Positions 47,314 to 57,572 of a DNA stretch of 64,000 nucleotides are shown piece by piece (position 1 is the stretch's first letter; every line of letters begins with the position of its first letter). Under the pieces are notes generated by a model. It searched no databases, was not told where the DNA came from, and saw nothing but the letters and a program-made list of their open reading frames with translations. A program made the translations under genes and the position numbers. Source of the stretch: Roseomonas sp. E05 (lineage in GTDB: Bacteria > Pseudomonadota > Alphaproteobacteria > Acetobacterales > Acetobacteraceae); contig NZ_JASIRT010000008.1 in the NCBI RefSeq assembly GCF_030063475.1, forward strand, positions 124,001-188,000, written 5' to 3'.

Positions 47314-50300
47314 ATGATGGGCCTTCTGCCCCGAGCCGCGCGGCGCTGGCCTGCGCTGAACGTGCTGCTTGCCGCGGCCGGCATGCTGCTGGGAACGATC
47401 TTCATCGTGGCGCCCCTCGAGGCCATGCAGCAGGCCTGGCTGGCGCTCGGCAGCTTCCTGATCTTCCTGATCGCCGCGCGAATTCCGGGGCGGGGTGCCC
47501 TGTTCTTCCTGGTCGGGCTCTCGTCGCTGGTGTCGCTGCGCTACATCTACTGGCGCATCACCGAGACACTCGACTATTCCGGCTTCTTCAGCACCTTCTT
47601 CGGCACCGGCTTGCTGCTGGCCGAGCTTTACGCCGTCATCGCCCTGCTGCTGTCCTATTTCCAGCAGCTCTGGCCGCTGGAGCGCAAGCCCGTGCCGCTG
47701 CCGGAGGACGCGGAGCAGTGGCCGGTCGTGGACGTGTTCATCCCGACCTATAACGAGCCGCTGGAAGTGGTGAAGCCCTCGGTCTTCGGCGCGCTGTCGA
47801 TGGACTGGCCGCGCGACAAGATGAACGTCTACATCCTCGATGACGGGCGGCGGGAGGAGTTCCGCAAGTTCGCCGAGGAAATCGGCTGCGGCTACATGAT
47901 CCGGCCGGACAACAAGGGCGCCAAGGCCGGCAACATCAACCACGCGGTGAGCAAGACGAATGGCGAATACATCGTCATCTTCGACTGCGACCACGTTGCG
48001 ACGCGCGGTTTCCTGCAGTTCACCCTTGGCTGGATGCTCCGCGACCGCGGCATCGGCATGCTGCAGACGCCGCATCACTTCTATTCCCCCGATCCCTTCG
48101 AGCGGAACCTGGCTTCCGGCAAGCGCGTGCCGAACGAGGGCCTGCTGTTCTACGGGCTGGTGCAGCAGGGCAACGACCTCTGGAATGCCTCCTTCTTCTG
48201 TGGCTCCTGCGCCGTGCTTCGGCGGACCGCGCTGGAGCAGGTGGGCGGCGTGCCGACGGAGACCGTCACCGAGGACTGCCACTGCTCGCTGAAGATGCAG
48301 CGGCTCGGCTGGCGCACCGCCTATCTGCGCGTGCCGCTCGCCGCAGGCCTGGCGACGGACCGGCTGATCGCGCACATCGGCCAGCGCATGCGCTGGGCCC
48401 GCGGCATGATCCAGATCTTCCGGGTGGACAATCCGCTGCGCGGGCCGGGGCTGAAGCTGTACCAGCGGCTCTGCTACCTCAACGCGCAGTGGCACTTCCT
48501 GTTCCCGCTGCCGCGCTTCGTCTTCCTGACGGCGCCGCTGGCCTTCCTGCTGTTCGGACAGAACCTCATCGCCGCCTCGCCGCTGGCCATTCTCGCCTTC
48601 GCCGGGCCGCACATCATCCATTCCGTGGCGACCAACAGCCGGCTGCAGGGCAGTGTCCGCCACAGCTTCTGGTCGGAAATCTACGAGACCGTGCTGGCGC
48701 TCTATCTGCTGCCCGTCGTGCTGACCACGCTGTTCGATCCCAAGAAGGGCAAGTTCAACGTGACGGACAAGGGCGGCACGCTCGACGAAGGCTATTTCGA
48801 CATGCGCGCCGTGGGGCCGAATTTCGTGCTGGCGGTCTTCCTCGTGCTCGGCCTGCTCTCCGGCATCTACGGCATGGCGGCCAACCCGCTCTCCAGCCTG
48901 GAGTTCCAGGCCAATGCGCTGAACGCCATCTGGGTGGTCCTGTCGCTCATGACGGTGATGGCCGGCCTCGCGGTTGGCCGCGAGCGGCGCCAGGTGCGCG
49001 AGCGTCATCGCGTCAGCGCGCGGTTGCCGGTGGTGGTCATGCTGCCGGATGGGCGGCATGTCCAGGGCGACAGCATCGACGTCTCCCTCGGCGGCGTCGC
49101 CCTGATGCTGGCCGAGACGGTGGACCTGCCGGCGGAGAGCCCGGCGAGCCTCGCCTTCCAGATCGGCGATGAGACGGTGGTGCTGCCGGCCGAGGTGTTG
49201 CGCAGCCAGAATCAGCGTATGCATGTGCGCTTCACGCCACAGGGCGTGCTCGACGAGGGCAATATCGTCCGCGTGGTGCTCGGCCGCGCCGATGCCTGGC
49301 TCGACTGGGACAACACGCGTCCCGACCGGCCGCTGCGCGCGCTGCTCGAAGTGGTCGTCAGCATCAGTGGCCTGTTCCGCGGCGACAGCCAGTTCTCGCT
49401 GCGTCGGCGCGCGGAGCGCCGGGCGCGGCAGCAGGCCGCTGCGGCACGCTCGAAGGCGCCGGCACCGCAGAAGGCTGCTCATCAGGTGCCGGCTCCGGCC
49501 GTGGCCACCTCGGAAATCCGGGAGGGTGGCAGGAAAGGCAAGGTGCGGCAGGCCGCCGCCGTGCTTCTGCTGGCCGGTGCCAGCCTCGCCCTGGCGGGCA
49601 CGGCTCTGGCGCAGCGCCCGCAGGCGCCCCCGCCACCGCCGTCCTATCCAAGGCCGCTGGGGCCCGATGCTGGTGCGGCGGCAGTGCCGAACCGGGCGCC
49701 GCAGCCGAACGCAGCGCCGGAGTTGCCGGGCCTGACGCCTCTGGTGCCGCTTCCCGGCGGCGCGGCGGCGGCCATGCCGCCCGCCGGTCCCGCCCTGCTC
49801 AGCGACGCCGCCGCGCCCGCGGGCACCGCGCATGTCGAGACCCGCACCCTGCGGCAGCTCGGCCTCGGCGGGCCGATGCAGCTGCATGGCGTCTCGGACC
49901 TTCAGGGCGTCCTGTTCGGCATCCGTTCGGATGAGGTGGTGACCGGCGCGCGGCTGGTGCTGCAGGGCGCCACCAGCCCCGCGCTGATCCCGGAACTGAG
50001 CCAGATCGCCATTACGCTGAACGAGCAGTTCGTCGGCACCATCACCCCGGACCGCACGCGGCCGAGCTTCGGTCCCATCGAGTTCCCGGTGAATCCCGTC
50101 TTCTTCACCGAGAGCAACCGGCTCAACTTCCGTTTCACAGGCCGTTATGCGGTGGAGTGCAACGACCCGCTCTCCGGTCTGCTCTGGTCCACCATCTCCG
50201 ACCTCTCCACGCTGCAGCTGACCGTCGAGAAACTGCCGCTGGCCCGCGACCTCGCGCGCCTGCCGGAGCCGTTCTTCGACCGCCGCCTGCGCAATCAGCG

Positions 50301-51969
50301 GCTCACCCTGCCGGTGGTGCTGCCGGACGGGGCGGGGACGGATCTGGTGCGTGCCGCCGCGATCGCCTCCTCCTGGTTCGCCGTGCAGGCCGACTATCGC
50401 GGCGCCGCCTTTCCGGTCAGCACCGGCGTGCCGCCGCGCGGCAACGCCATGGTGCTGGTGGCCGGCAGCGAGACCATCCCCGGCCTCGCTTTGCCGCGGA
50501 TGGAAGGGCCGACTCTCGCGGTGGTGCCGAACCCCGCTGATCCGGAGGCGCTGCTGCTGGTGGTCGGTGGACGGACCGGCGCCGAGGTGGCGGTCGCCGC
50601 GCAGGCGCTGGCGGTTGGCAAGCAGGCGCTCTCCGGCGAGATCGTGCTGGTGCAGCAGCCGGAGATGCCGGCCCGCAACCCCTATGACGCGCCGCGCTGG
50701 ATCCGCGCCGACCGGCCGGTGCGCTTCGGCGAGTTGGTGGACCCCTCCGAGCTGCAGAGCTTCGGCTTCGCCCCGGGCGCGATCTCCATCCCCTTCCGCA
50801 CCGCGCCCGACCTCTACACCTGGCGCGACCGGCCCCTGCCGGTGGACGTGAAGTTCCGCGCGCCACCCGGCCCGGTGGTGGACGTGGCCGTCTCCCGCCT
50901 CGATACCACCCTGAACAACCACTACCTGAAGTCCTTCCCGTTGCGGGAGAGCGAGCCGAGCTGGCCGTGGAGCTGGGTGGCGCGGCAGACCGGCCTCGGC
51001 ACCGTGCCGGATCGCGCGGAGGGGCAGGTAGGCCTGCCGCCCTATCTCGTATTCGGCCAGAACGAACTGCAGCTCCGCTTCGACATGCGGCCACTGAACC
51101 GTGGCGACTGCACGGCGATCCCGGGCGACGTGCGCGCCTCGGTGGACCCGGACAGCACGATCGACCTCTCCCGCGCCTACCGCTTCACCGAGCTGCCGAA
51201 CCTCGCCTATTTCGCCGGCGCGGGCTTCCCCTTCACCAGGATGGCGGATTTCTCCAGCACGGCCGCCGTGCTGCCGGAGCGGGCCAATACGCTGGAGCTG
51301 TCGAGCTTCCTGACGCTGCTCGGCAAGATGGCCGCCATCGTCGGCTCGCCGGCCACCGGCATCCAGGTGGTGCGGCCGAACGCGCTGGAGCAGATGGCTG
51401 ACCGCGACCTGCTGGTGGTGGGCGCCATCGGCCGCCAGCCGGCGCTCGCCACGCTGCTGGGGCCTGACGGGCCGCTGCGGATGGAGGGGAACCGCGTCTC
51501 CGTGGCGCTGCCGGATGCGCTGGAGAACTTCCGCAACCTGTTCCTCGGCGATGACCGGCGTTTGCAGCGGCAGCAGCTTGAAGCCGTGCTTGCCGCGCCC
51601 GGTGAAGGAACCGGCATGCTGATCGGCTTCGAGAGCCCGCTCAAGGATCACCGCTCGGTCGTCGCGCTGACCGGCACCAATCCGCAGGGCATGGAGGCCA
51701 TGGTCAATGCGCTGAGCGAATCCAAGCAGCTGTCGCAGGTGCAAGGCGATCTGGTGCTGGTCTCAGGCGGGCGCCTCTCGGCCTTCAAGATCAACCCGAA
51801 CTACACGGCCGGCAACCTGCCGCTGCACCTCTGGCCGCAGTACTGGCTGGGCAAGCGGCCGGACCTGCTGCTGCTGCTGGCGGCGCTGGCGGCGATCTGC
51901 ATCGCGGTGCCGACCTACTGGGCGCTCCGCCGCCGTGCCGCCCTCCGTCTGAGGACCAGGACGCAATGA
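47314..51969 (+). CDS. bcsAB: Fused cellulose synthase BcsA-BcsB
   Basis: 1551 aa inner-membrane synthase. BcsA half (1-690): membrane segments, GT2 domain with IPTYNEPLEVV, ILDDGRREE (about 176), the D-x-D IFDCDH (about 224), VTEDCH (about 319), and QRMRW (about 357); later a PilZ domain for c-di-GMP (RRQVR, then DVSLGG, about 545-640). A basic linker and hydrophobic segment (about 705-730) lead to BcsB, with its periplasmic domain and C-terminal anchor (LLLLLAALAAICIAVPTYWA). The fusion is typical of acetic acid bacteria. ATG at 47314 chosen because AAGG lies 8 bases upstream; GTG codons at 47305/47308 are alternatives. Confidence 0.95.
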   Translation: MMGLLPRAARRWPALNVLLAAAGMLLGTIFIVAPLEAMQQAWLALGSFLIFLIAARIPGRGALFFLVGLSSLVSLRYIYWRITETLDYSGFFSTFFGTGLLLAELYAVIALLLSYFQQLWPLERKPVPLPEDAEQWPVVDVFIPTYNEPLEVVKPSVFGALSMDWPRDKMNVYILDDGRREEFRKFAEEIGCGYMIRPDNKGAKAGNINHAVSKTNGEYIVIFDCDHVATRGFLQFTLGWMLRDRGIGMLQTPHHFYSPDPFERNLASGKRVPNEGLLFYGLVQQGNDLWNASFFCGSCAVLRRTALEQVGGVPTETVTEDCHCSLKMQRLGWRTAYLRVPLAAGLATDRLIAHIGQRMRWARGMIQIFRVDNPLRGPGLKLYQRLCYLNAQWHFLFPLPRFVFLTAPLAFLLFGQNLIAASPLAILAFAGPHIIHSVATNSRLQGSVRHSFWSEIYETVLALYLLPVVLTTLFDPKKGKFNVTDKGGTLDEGYFDMRAVGPNFVLAVFLVLGLLSGIYGMAANPLSSLEFQANALNAIWVVLSLMTVMAGLAVGRERRQVRERHRVSARLPVVVMLPDGRHVQGDSIDVSLGGVALMLAETVDLPAESPASLAFQIGDETVVLPAEVLRSQNQRMHVRFTPQGVLDEGNIVRVVLGRADAWLDWDNTRPDRPLRALLEVVVSISGLFRGDSQFSLRRRAERRARQQAAAARSKAPAPQKAAHQVPAPAVATSEIREGGRKGKVRQAAAVLLLAGASLALAGTALAQRPQAPPPPPSYPRPLGPDAGAAAVPNRAPQPNAAPELPGLTPLVPLPGGAAAAMPPAGPALLSDAAAPAGTAHVETRTLRQLGLGGPMQLHGVSDLQGVLFGIRSDEVVTGARLVLQGATSPALIPELSQIAITLNEQFVGTITPDRTRPSFGPIEFPVNPVFFTESNRLNFRFTGRYAVECNDPLSGLLWSTISDLSTLQLTVEKLPLARDLARLPEPFFDRRLRNQRLTLPVVLPDGAGTDLVRAAAIASSWFAVQADYRGAAFPVSTGVPPRGNAMVLVAGSETIPGLALPRMEGPTLAVVPNPADPEALLLVVGGRTGAEVAVAAQALAVGKQALSGEIVLVQQPEMPARNPYDAPRWIRADRPVRFGELVDPSELQSFGFAPGAISIPFRTAPDLYTWRDRPLPVDVKFRAPPGPVVDVAVSRLDTTLNNHYLKSFPLRESEPSWPWSWVARQTGLGTVPDRAEGQVGLPPYLVFGQNELQLRFDMRPLNRGDCTAIPGDVRASVDPDSTIDLSRAYRFTELPNLAYFAGAGFPFTRMADFSSTAAVLPERANTLELSSFLTLLGKMAAIVGSPATGIQVVRPNALEQMADRDLLVVGAIGRQPALATLLGPDGPLRMEGNRVSVALPDALENFRNLFLGDDRRLQRQQLEAVLAAPGEGTGMLIGFESPLKDHRSVVALTGTNPQGMEAMVNALSESKQLSQVQGDLVLVSGGRLSAFKINPNYTAGNLPLHLWPQYWLGKRPDLLLLLAALAAICIAVPTYWALRRRAALRLRTRTQ

Positions 51970-54900
51970 CTGCTCTCCGCGCCCGGCTGCTGGCCGGTGT
52001 CTTCTCGGTGGCGGCGGCCCTGCCGCTGCTCGGGCCGGCATCGGCGAGCGCGCAGGAGAATGCCATCTCCGTCCTGCTGGAGCAGGCGAATTACTGGCGC
52101 AACCAGAACCGTCCGGACCGCGCGCTGCAGACGCTCGAACGCGTCCTGACGGTCGAGCCGAACAATGTGGACGCGCTGGCCGCCGCCGCTGCCGCCGCCG
52201 CCGAGGCCGGCAACCCGAGCGAGGCCAACGGCTATCTCGCGCGGCTGCGGAAGGCTGCTCCGGCCGATCCGCGCAACACCGAGGCGGCGCGCACGGTGCG
52301 CGGGGCGACCGTCGATCCGGGCGCCATCGCGGAGGCGCGGCGCCTGGCGCAGAGCGGCCAGGCTGCCGCCGCCGTCGAGCGCTACCGCCAGCTCTTCGGG
52401 GGCGGGGTCCCGCCCGACCCTTACGCCATCGAGTACTACCAGACCCTCGCCGGCACCCAGGACGGCTATGGCGAGGCGCGGGACGCGATGGAGCGGCTGG
52501 TCGAGCGCAACCCGAAGGACCCGCGCTTGGCGCTGTCCTATGCGCAGATCCTGACCTATCGCGAGGGCTCCCGGGCCGAGGGCATCCGGCGGCTGCGCGA
52601 CCTGACGCAGCAGCCCTCCATTGCGAGTGCCGCCACGGCCGCCTGGCGCCAGGCGCTGCTCTGGCAGGGTCCGGACCCGGACGCCATTCCGGGCATCGAA
52701 GAGTTCCTGCGTACCCATCCGAACGATCCCGCCCTCCAGAAGCGGCTGGAAGAGGCCCGCAATCCGCCGACCGGTCCGCCGGACGAGGTCGGCGCTGCCC
52801 GCATCCGCGGCTTCGCGGCACTGGATGCGGGCCGGCTCAGCGAGGCGGCGCAGGCCTTCGAAACGGTTCTGGAGAAGGAGGCCAAGGACGCCGACGCCAA
52901 GGGAGGCCTCGGCATCGTCCGGCTGCGGCAGGGCCGCAACGCCGAGGCGCGCCGCCTGCTGACCGAGGCCATCGCGCTGGACCCGCGAGAGGGGCGCCGC
53001 AAATGGGGCAAGGCCCTGGAAGGGGCGAACTTCACGGGCGAGCTGAACCAGGCGCGGGCGCTGCTCAATCGTGGGCAGACCGATGCGGCCGAGGCGCTGC
53101 TGCAGCGCACCGTTCGCCGTGACGGAGGCGATCGTGCCGATGCCGAGGTGCTGCTCGGCGACATCGCGCTGCGCCGCGACGACCCCACGGGAGCGGAGCA
53201 GCACTACCGCGCCGCCCTGAGCCGGCGGCCCAATCTCGCCGGCGCGCTCGCCGGCCTCTATGACGCATTGCAGCGGCAGGGGCGTTTCGCCGAGGCCGAG
53301 CAGCTGGCGCAGCAGCGCGGCACGGCCTTCGCCGCCACCGCCGCGGCGCAGCGGGCGGAGGCCCTGCGCGCCGAGGCCAACCGCGCCGGCGATCCCGAGG
53401 CGGCGCTGGCGCTGCTGCGCGCGGCGCTTGCCGCGGATGCCGACAATCCCTGGGTCCGGCTGGATCTCGCCCGCGCCCTCGCCAAGGCGGGGCAGGCGGC
53501 GGAAGGGCGGGCGCTGGTCGAGCAGCTGGCCGCCAGCGGCAATGCCGAGGCGCTGCACGCCGCCGCCCTCTTTGCCGACGAGGAGGGGCGCACGCTGGAC
53601 GCGGCGCGGTTCGTCGAGCGCATCCCCGAGCGGCTGCGCAGCGCCGATCAGAGCCGTCTGCTGCGCCGCGCGCGGGTGCAGCAGCAGGTTGCCGCCGCCA
53701 CCGAGCCGGCGCGCTACGGCAGGCCGGACGAGGCACGGCGCCGCCTGCTGTCGCTGGCCGCGCACCCGGATCCCAGTGGCGAGACGGCATCGCTGGTGGT
53801 CGAGGCGCTGTCCGGCATCGGTGACCGGGCCGGCGCGGCGGAGGCCGCGCGGGTGGCGCTGGCGGTCAATCGCGGGGCGCCGCCTTCCGGCCGCATCGCC
53901 ATCGCCGGTGCGCTGATGGAGGCCGGACTCGAACAGGAGGCCGCGCAACTGGCCAGCCAGCTCGCGCAGGACAGCCGGCTGACCGCCGATGAGCGGCGCC
54001 AGCTCGCCGGCCTGCACAGCGGCTTTGCGATCCGCGCCAGCGATCGGCTGAACGAGCAGGGCAACCAGGCGGCGGCCTATGACCAGCTCGCACCGGTGCT
54101 GATGCAGAACCCGCAGGACCCCGGCGCGAACATGGCGCTGGCGCGGCTCTATCAGGGGGCACGGGAGCCGCGCGAGGCGCAGCGCATCGCCGAGGCGGTG
54201 CTCAGCCGGGACCCGCGCAATGCCGAGGCACGCTCCGGCGCCATCGAGGCTGCCATTGCGCTGGGCCAGCGGGCCCGCGCCGAGGCGCTGCTGGCGGAAG
54301 GCCGCTCGCTGGCGCCCAACGACCCGCGCATGACGCTGCTGGAGGCCCGGTTGGCGCGTGCCGGCGGCGACACGCGCCGCGCCCGGGCAGCCCTGCAGCT
54401 TGCCGCCGAGCAGCGGCGCAGCCAGCTCGGCGTTGAACGCGGCCTGGGCAGCTTCCCGGCTGCGCCAGGCACCTCGGCTGCACCTACGGCTGCGGAAAAT
54501 CCTTTCCGCCGCGTCGCGCTGGCCGGCCAGGGGCTGGCGACAAGCGCCTATGCCTCCAGTACCCCGGCCGATCCGTTGCTGGCCGAGATCAGCCGCGAAT
54601 ACGCCGCCGTGCAGGATCAGTCGGCTTCCTATGCCACGCCCGGCTTCAGCTTCCGCAGCCGCTCGGGCGAGGGCGGGCTGGACCAGCTCGTCGAGGTCGG
54701 CGGCAGTGCCGAGGTTTCCACCAGCATGCCGGGCATCGGCGGGCGCATCGCGCTGCGCGCCCAGGCGGTCAGCATCGACTCCGGCGCGATGGAGCAGACC
54801 GCGGCCACGCTGCGCCGCTTCGGCAGCAACGCGCTCTATCTGCCGGGGCCGCAGACAAGCATCACCTCCGGCCAGGCGCAGGCGCTGACGCCGCGCGACA

Positions 54901-55745
54901 GCTCGGCCGCCGGCATGTCCTTCGGCCTCGGCTACAACAGGGACAGTTTCTCGCTGGATGTCGGCACCACGCCGCTCGGCTTCCGCAAGCAGAACCTGGT
55001 GGGCGGCATCGAGGTGGCGCCGGCGCTCAGCGACAACCTGCGGCTGCGGGTGACCGGCGAGCGGCGGGCGATGACCGATACGTTGCTCTCCTGGGCCGGC
55101 CAGCGCGACCCGGCCACCGGGCAGATCTGGGGTGGTGTGGTGCGCAACACGGCGCGCGGCCAGCTCGAGTACGGGGTGGGCGACACCAACTTCTACGCCG
55201 GCGGCGGCTACTCCACGCTGGAGGGCGACGGCGTGGCCGACAACACGCGGATCGAGGCCGGCCTCGGCCTCAGCCATGCGGTTTTCCGGAACGAGAGCGA
55301 TGAACTCGTCGCCGGGCTGGACCTGTTCTACCAGTCCTATGACAAGAACCTGCGCCTCTTCACCCTTGGCCACGGCGGCTACTACAGCCCGCAATCCTAT
55401 GTCTCGGCCACGGTGCCGGTGGATTACCGGGCGCGCTCGGGCAACCTGGCCTACCGCGTCGGCGCCAGCGTCGGCATCGCCTCCTGGCGGGAGGACCGGG
55501 CGCCATACTTCCCGACCGACGCGGCGCGCCAGGCGCAGCTCGAAGCCCAGGCCGCCGCCGATTCGACCATCCAGGCCTTCTATCCCGGCCAGTCGCAGAC
55601 CGGCTTCATCGGTGGCCTGCGAGGGGATCTCGAATACGCGCTCACCCCGGCGCTGCGGCTTGGCGCCGCGCTGCACTACGACAAATCGGCCGATTGGAGC
55701 GAGGCGCGAGGTCTGCTCTACGCGCGCTACCGGCTCGATCAATGA
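51966..55745 (+). CDS. bcsC: Cellulose export protein BcsC
   Basis: 1259 aa. Signal peptide cut after PASASAQE. A long TPR region (about residues 30-800, for example NYWRNQNRPDRALQTLERVL) spans the periplasm, followed by the outer-membrane beta-barrel (about 900-1259) ending in ARYRLDQ. Provides the channel for the glucan. The ATGA overlap with bcsAB shows coupled translation. Confidence 0.95.
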   Translation: MTALRARLLAGVFSVAAALPLLGPASASAQENAISVLLEQANYWRNQNRPDRALQTLERVLTVEPNNVDALAAAAAAAAEAGNPSEANGYLARLRKAAPADPRNTEAARTVRGATVDPGAIAEARRLAQSGQAAAAVERYRQLFGGGVPPDPYAIEYYQTLAGTQDGYGEARDAMERLVERNPKDPRLALSYAQILTYREGSRAEGIRRLRDLTQQPSIASAATAAWRQALLWQGPDPDAIPGIEEFLRTHPNDPALQKRLEEARNPPTGPPDEVGAARIRGFAALDAGRLSEAAQAFETVLEKEAKDADAKGGLGIVRLRQGRNAEARRLLTEAIALDPREGRRKWGKALEGANFTGELNQARALLNRGQTDAAEALLQRTVRRDGGDRADAEVLLGDIALRRDDPTGAEQHYRAALSRRPNLAGALAGLYDALQRQGRFAEAEQLAQQRGTAFAATAAAQRAEALRAEANRAGDPEAALALLRAALAADADNPWVRLDLARALAKAGQAAEGRALVEQLAASGNAEALHAAALFADEEGRTLDAARFVERIPERLRSADQSRLLRRARVQQQVAAATEPARYGRPDEARRRLLSLAAHPDPSGETASLVVEALSGIGDRAGAAEAARVALAVNRGAPPSGRIAIAGALMEAGLEQEAAQLASQLAQDSRLTADERRQLAGLHSGFAIRASDRLNEQGNQAAAYDQLAPVLMQNPQDPGANMALARLYQGAREPREAQRIAEAVLSRDPRNAEARSGAIEAAIALGQRARAEALLAEGRSLAPNDPRMTLLEARLARAGGDTRRARAALQLAAEQRRSQLGVERGLGSFPAAPGTSAAPTAAENPFRRVALAGQGLATSAYASSTPADPLLAEISREYAAVQDQSASYATPGFSFRSRSGEGGLDQLVEVGGSAEVSTSMPGIGGRIALRAQAVSIDSGAMEQTAATLRRFGSNALYLPGPQTSITSGQAQALTPRDSSAAGMSFGLGYNRDSFSLDVGTTPLGFRKQNLVGGIEVAPALSDNLRLRVTGERRAMTDTLLSWAGQRDPATGQIWGGVVRNTARGQLEYGVGDTNFYAGGGYSTLEGDGVADNTRIEAGLGLSHAVFRNESDELVAGLDLFYQSYDKNLRLFTLGHGGYYSPQSYVSATVPVDYRARSGNLAYRVGASVGIASWREDRAPYFPTDAARQAQLEAQAAADSTIQAFYPGQSQTGFIGGLRGDLEYALTPALRLGAALHYDKSADWSEARGLLYARYRLDQ

Positions 55746-55803
55746 AGCCCGGCGCCCCGGATTTGCGCGCGCCAGGCACGGACATGGCAGGAGCACAGAA
55801 CGT

Positions 55804-56274
55804 ATGACTGAGACAGACCAGGCGGCGCTTTCCTATCTGGCGCGCCGGGATGTCAGCGTGCAGTGGCGCGGCTTCATGCGGGCCCTGCTGGAGACGCTGG
55901 GCGCCCATCTGGACGAGGCCACCCGCGGTGGGCTGCTGCGCTCCGTTGGCGGGCAGATGGCGGCCGGGATGCCGCTCCGCGCAGCCTCGACGCTGGCCGA
56001 GCTGGAGGTGCGCATGAATGATGCGCTGGCTGCGATCGCCTGGGGCTATGTCGGTGTGGCTCTGGATGAAGCCGACCATAGCCTGCGGCTGACCCACCGC
56101 GCCGCCCCCGCGATCGGCGCTCCCGGCGACGAGGCGGGCCGCTGGGTCACGGCAGTTCTGGAGGGGCTCTACGGCGCCTGGCTCGGTGCCCAGCAGGGCG
56201 ACAGCGCGGGCGGCGCCAGCCTGCGCACGGTGCATTGCGAGCCCGGGCTGGTGGTACTGCGATACGGCCAGTGA
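55804..56274 (+). CDS. bcsD: Cellulose synthase subunit D
   Basis: 156 aa, periplasmic ring-forming subunit that aligns glucan chains for crystalline cellulose. Begins MTETDQAALSYLARRDVSVQ, with WRGFMRALLETLGAHLDEA, LLRSVGGQMAAGMPL, and C-terminal HCEPGLVVLRYGQ, matching the family (about 156 aa). No signal peptide, as is usual for BcsD. Last gene of the operon, 58 bp after bcsC. BcsD marks type I operons such as those of Komagataeibacter. Confidence 0.93.
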   Translation: MTETDQAALSYLARRDVSVQWRGFMRALLETLGAHLDEATRGGLLRSVGGQMAAGMPLRAASTLAELEVRMNDALAAIAWGYVGVALDEADHSLRLTHRAAPAIGAPGDEAGRWVTAVLEGLYGAWLGAQQGDSAGGASLRTVHCEPGLVVLRYGQ

Positions 56275-56390
56275 CGCGCGGCGGGCGCCCTAGCCCGCCG
56301 GAGCCGCGCCCGCCCATTGATGGCTTGCGACACCACGGCGCCCCCGGCATCCTCCGGAACGATTTTCTTTGGAAATGAGGGGGAAACCGG

Positions 56391-57554
56391 ATGCGCCTTG
56401 CGGTGCTCAAGGAAAGGCGGGCGGGAGAAACCCGGGTCGCCGCCACGCCGGAGACGGCGAAGAAACTCGCGGCGCTCGGTCTCAGCGTGGTGGTCGAGAG
56501 TGGGGCGGGTCTCACCGCCGGCTTCCCGGACGCCGCCTATCGCGAAGCGGGGGCGGAGGTCGCCTCGGATGCCGCCGGGGCGCTGGCAGCCGCCAAGATC
56601 GTGCTGAAGGTGCGGGCACCGCTGGCGCGCGGCGAGGGGCCGGTGGACGAGCTCGGGCTCATCCCGCGCGGCGCCCTGCTGATCGGCACGCTGGAGGCGG
56701 TGGGCAACCCCTCCCGCGCCCAGGCCTATGCCGAGGCGGGGCTGGAGGCCTGCAGCATGGAGCTGCTGCCGCGCATCACCCGCGCGCAGAGCATGGACGT
56801 GCTCTCCTCCCAGGCCAATCTCGCCGGCTATCGCGCTGTGATCGAGGCGGCGGCCGCCTTCGACAAGGGCTTCCCCATGCTGATGACGGCCGCCGGCACC
56901 ATCCCGGCGGCGAATGTCTTCGTCATGGGCGCCGGCGTCGCCGGACTGCAGGCCATCGCCACGGCGCGGCGGCTTGGCGGGCGGGTGTCCGCCACCGATG
57001 TGCGCCCGGCCGCCAAGGAGGAGATCAAGTCGCTCGGCGCCAGCTTCGTCGGTGTCGAGAACGAGGAGATGGCGCAGGCGCAGACCGCCGGCGGCTATGC
57101 CCGGGAGATGAGCGAGGAGTACCGGCGCAAGCAGGCGGAGGTGATCGCCGCCGCCGTGGCGCGGGCCGATGTGGTCATCTGCACCGCGCTCGTTCAGGGC
57201 CGCAAGGCGCCGACCTTGCTCAGCGCCGAGATGGTCGGCAGCATGAAGCCAGGCAGCGTGGTGGTGGACATCGCCGCCGATGCGGGTGGCAACTGCGCGC
57301 TGACCGTGCCGGGCGAGGCGATCACCACCGGGGGCGGCGTCAAGATCCTGGGCTGGCGCAACTGGCCCGGCCGGATTCCGGCCGCCGCCAGCGCGCTCTA
57401 CGCGCGCAACCTGCTGACCTTCCTCTCCACCTTCTGGGACAAGGAGGCTGGCGCGCCCAAGCTGCCGCAGGAGGACGAGATCGTCCGCGGCGTGACGCTG
57501 GCGCGCGGCGGGGCGGTGGTGCACCCGATGCTGGCCCAGGCCCCGGCGGCCTGA
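56391..57554 (+). CDS. pntAA: NAD(P) transhydrogenase subunit alpha part 1
   Basis: 387-aa NAD(H)-binding domain I of proton-translocating transhydrogenase, which drives NADPH formation from NADH. RAGETRVAATPETAKKL at the start, DVLSSQANLAGYRAV, and the Rossmann motif VMGAGVAGLQAIATARRLGG identify it. It lacks the membrane part, which is the next gene, as in other alphaproteobacteria (three-gene form). Start ATG at 56391. Confidence 0.95.
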   Translation: MRLAVLKERRAGETRVAATPETAKKLAALGLSVVVESGAGLTAGFPDAAYREAGAEVASDAAGALAAAKIVLKVRAPLARGEGPVDELGLIPRGALLIGTLEAVGNPSRAQAYAEAGLEACSMELLPRITRAQSMDVLSSQANLAGYRAVIEAAAAFDKGFPMLMTAAGTIPAANVFVMGAGVAGLQAIATARRLGGRVSATDVRPAAKEEIKSLGASFVGVENEEMAQAQTAGGYAREMSEEYRRKQAEVIAAAVARADVVICTALVQGRKAPTLLSAEMVGSMKPGSVVVDIAADAGGNCALTVPGEAITTGGGVKILGWRNWPGRIPAAASALYARNLLTFLSTFWDKEAGAPKLPQEDEIVRGVTLARGGAVVHPMLAQAPAA

Positions 57555-57572
57555 GGAGGGGAGGAGACAAGA

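Noticed and set aside
49430-49640. Possible bcsA/bcsB gene boundary broken by a frameshift
   Set aside because: The frame runs uninterrupted from BcsA through a basic linker and hydrophobic segment into BcsB, so this is a genuine fusion.
46288-51744. 1818-codon open frame on the minus strand across bcsAB
   Set aside because: It is antisense to the well-identified bcsQ and bcsAB genes, is dominated by His, Arg, Gln and Gly, and has no recognisable motif. It is an artefact of high GC with few stop codons in the opposite frame.
51915-55796. 1293-codon open frame on the minus strand across bcsC
   Set aside because: Antisense of bcsC. Composition and lack of motifs mark it as a shadow frame.
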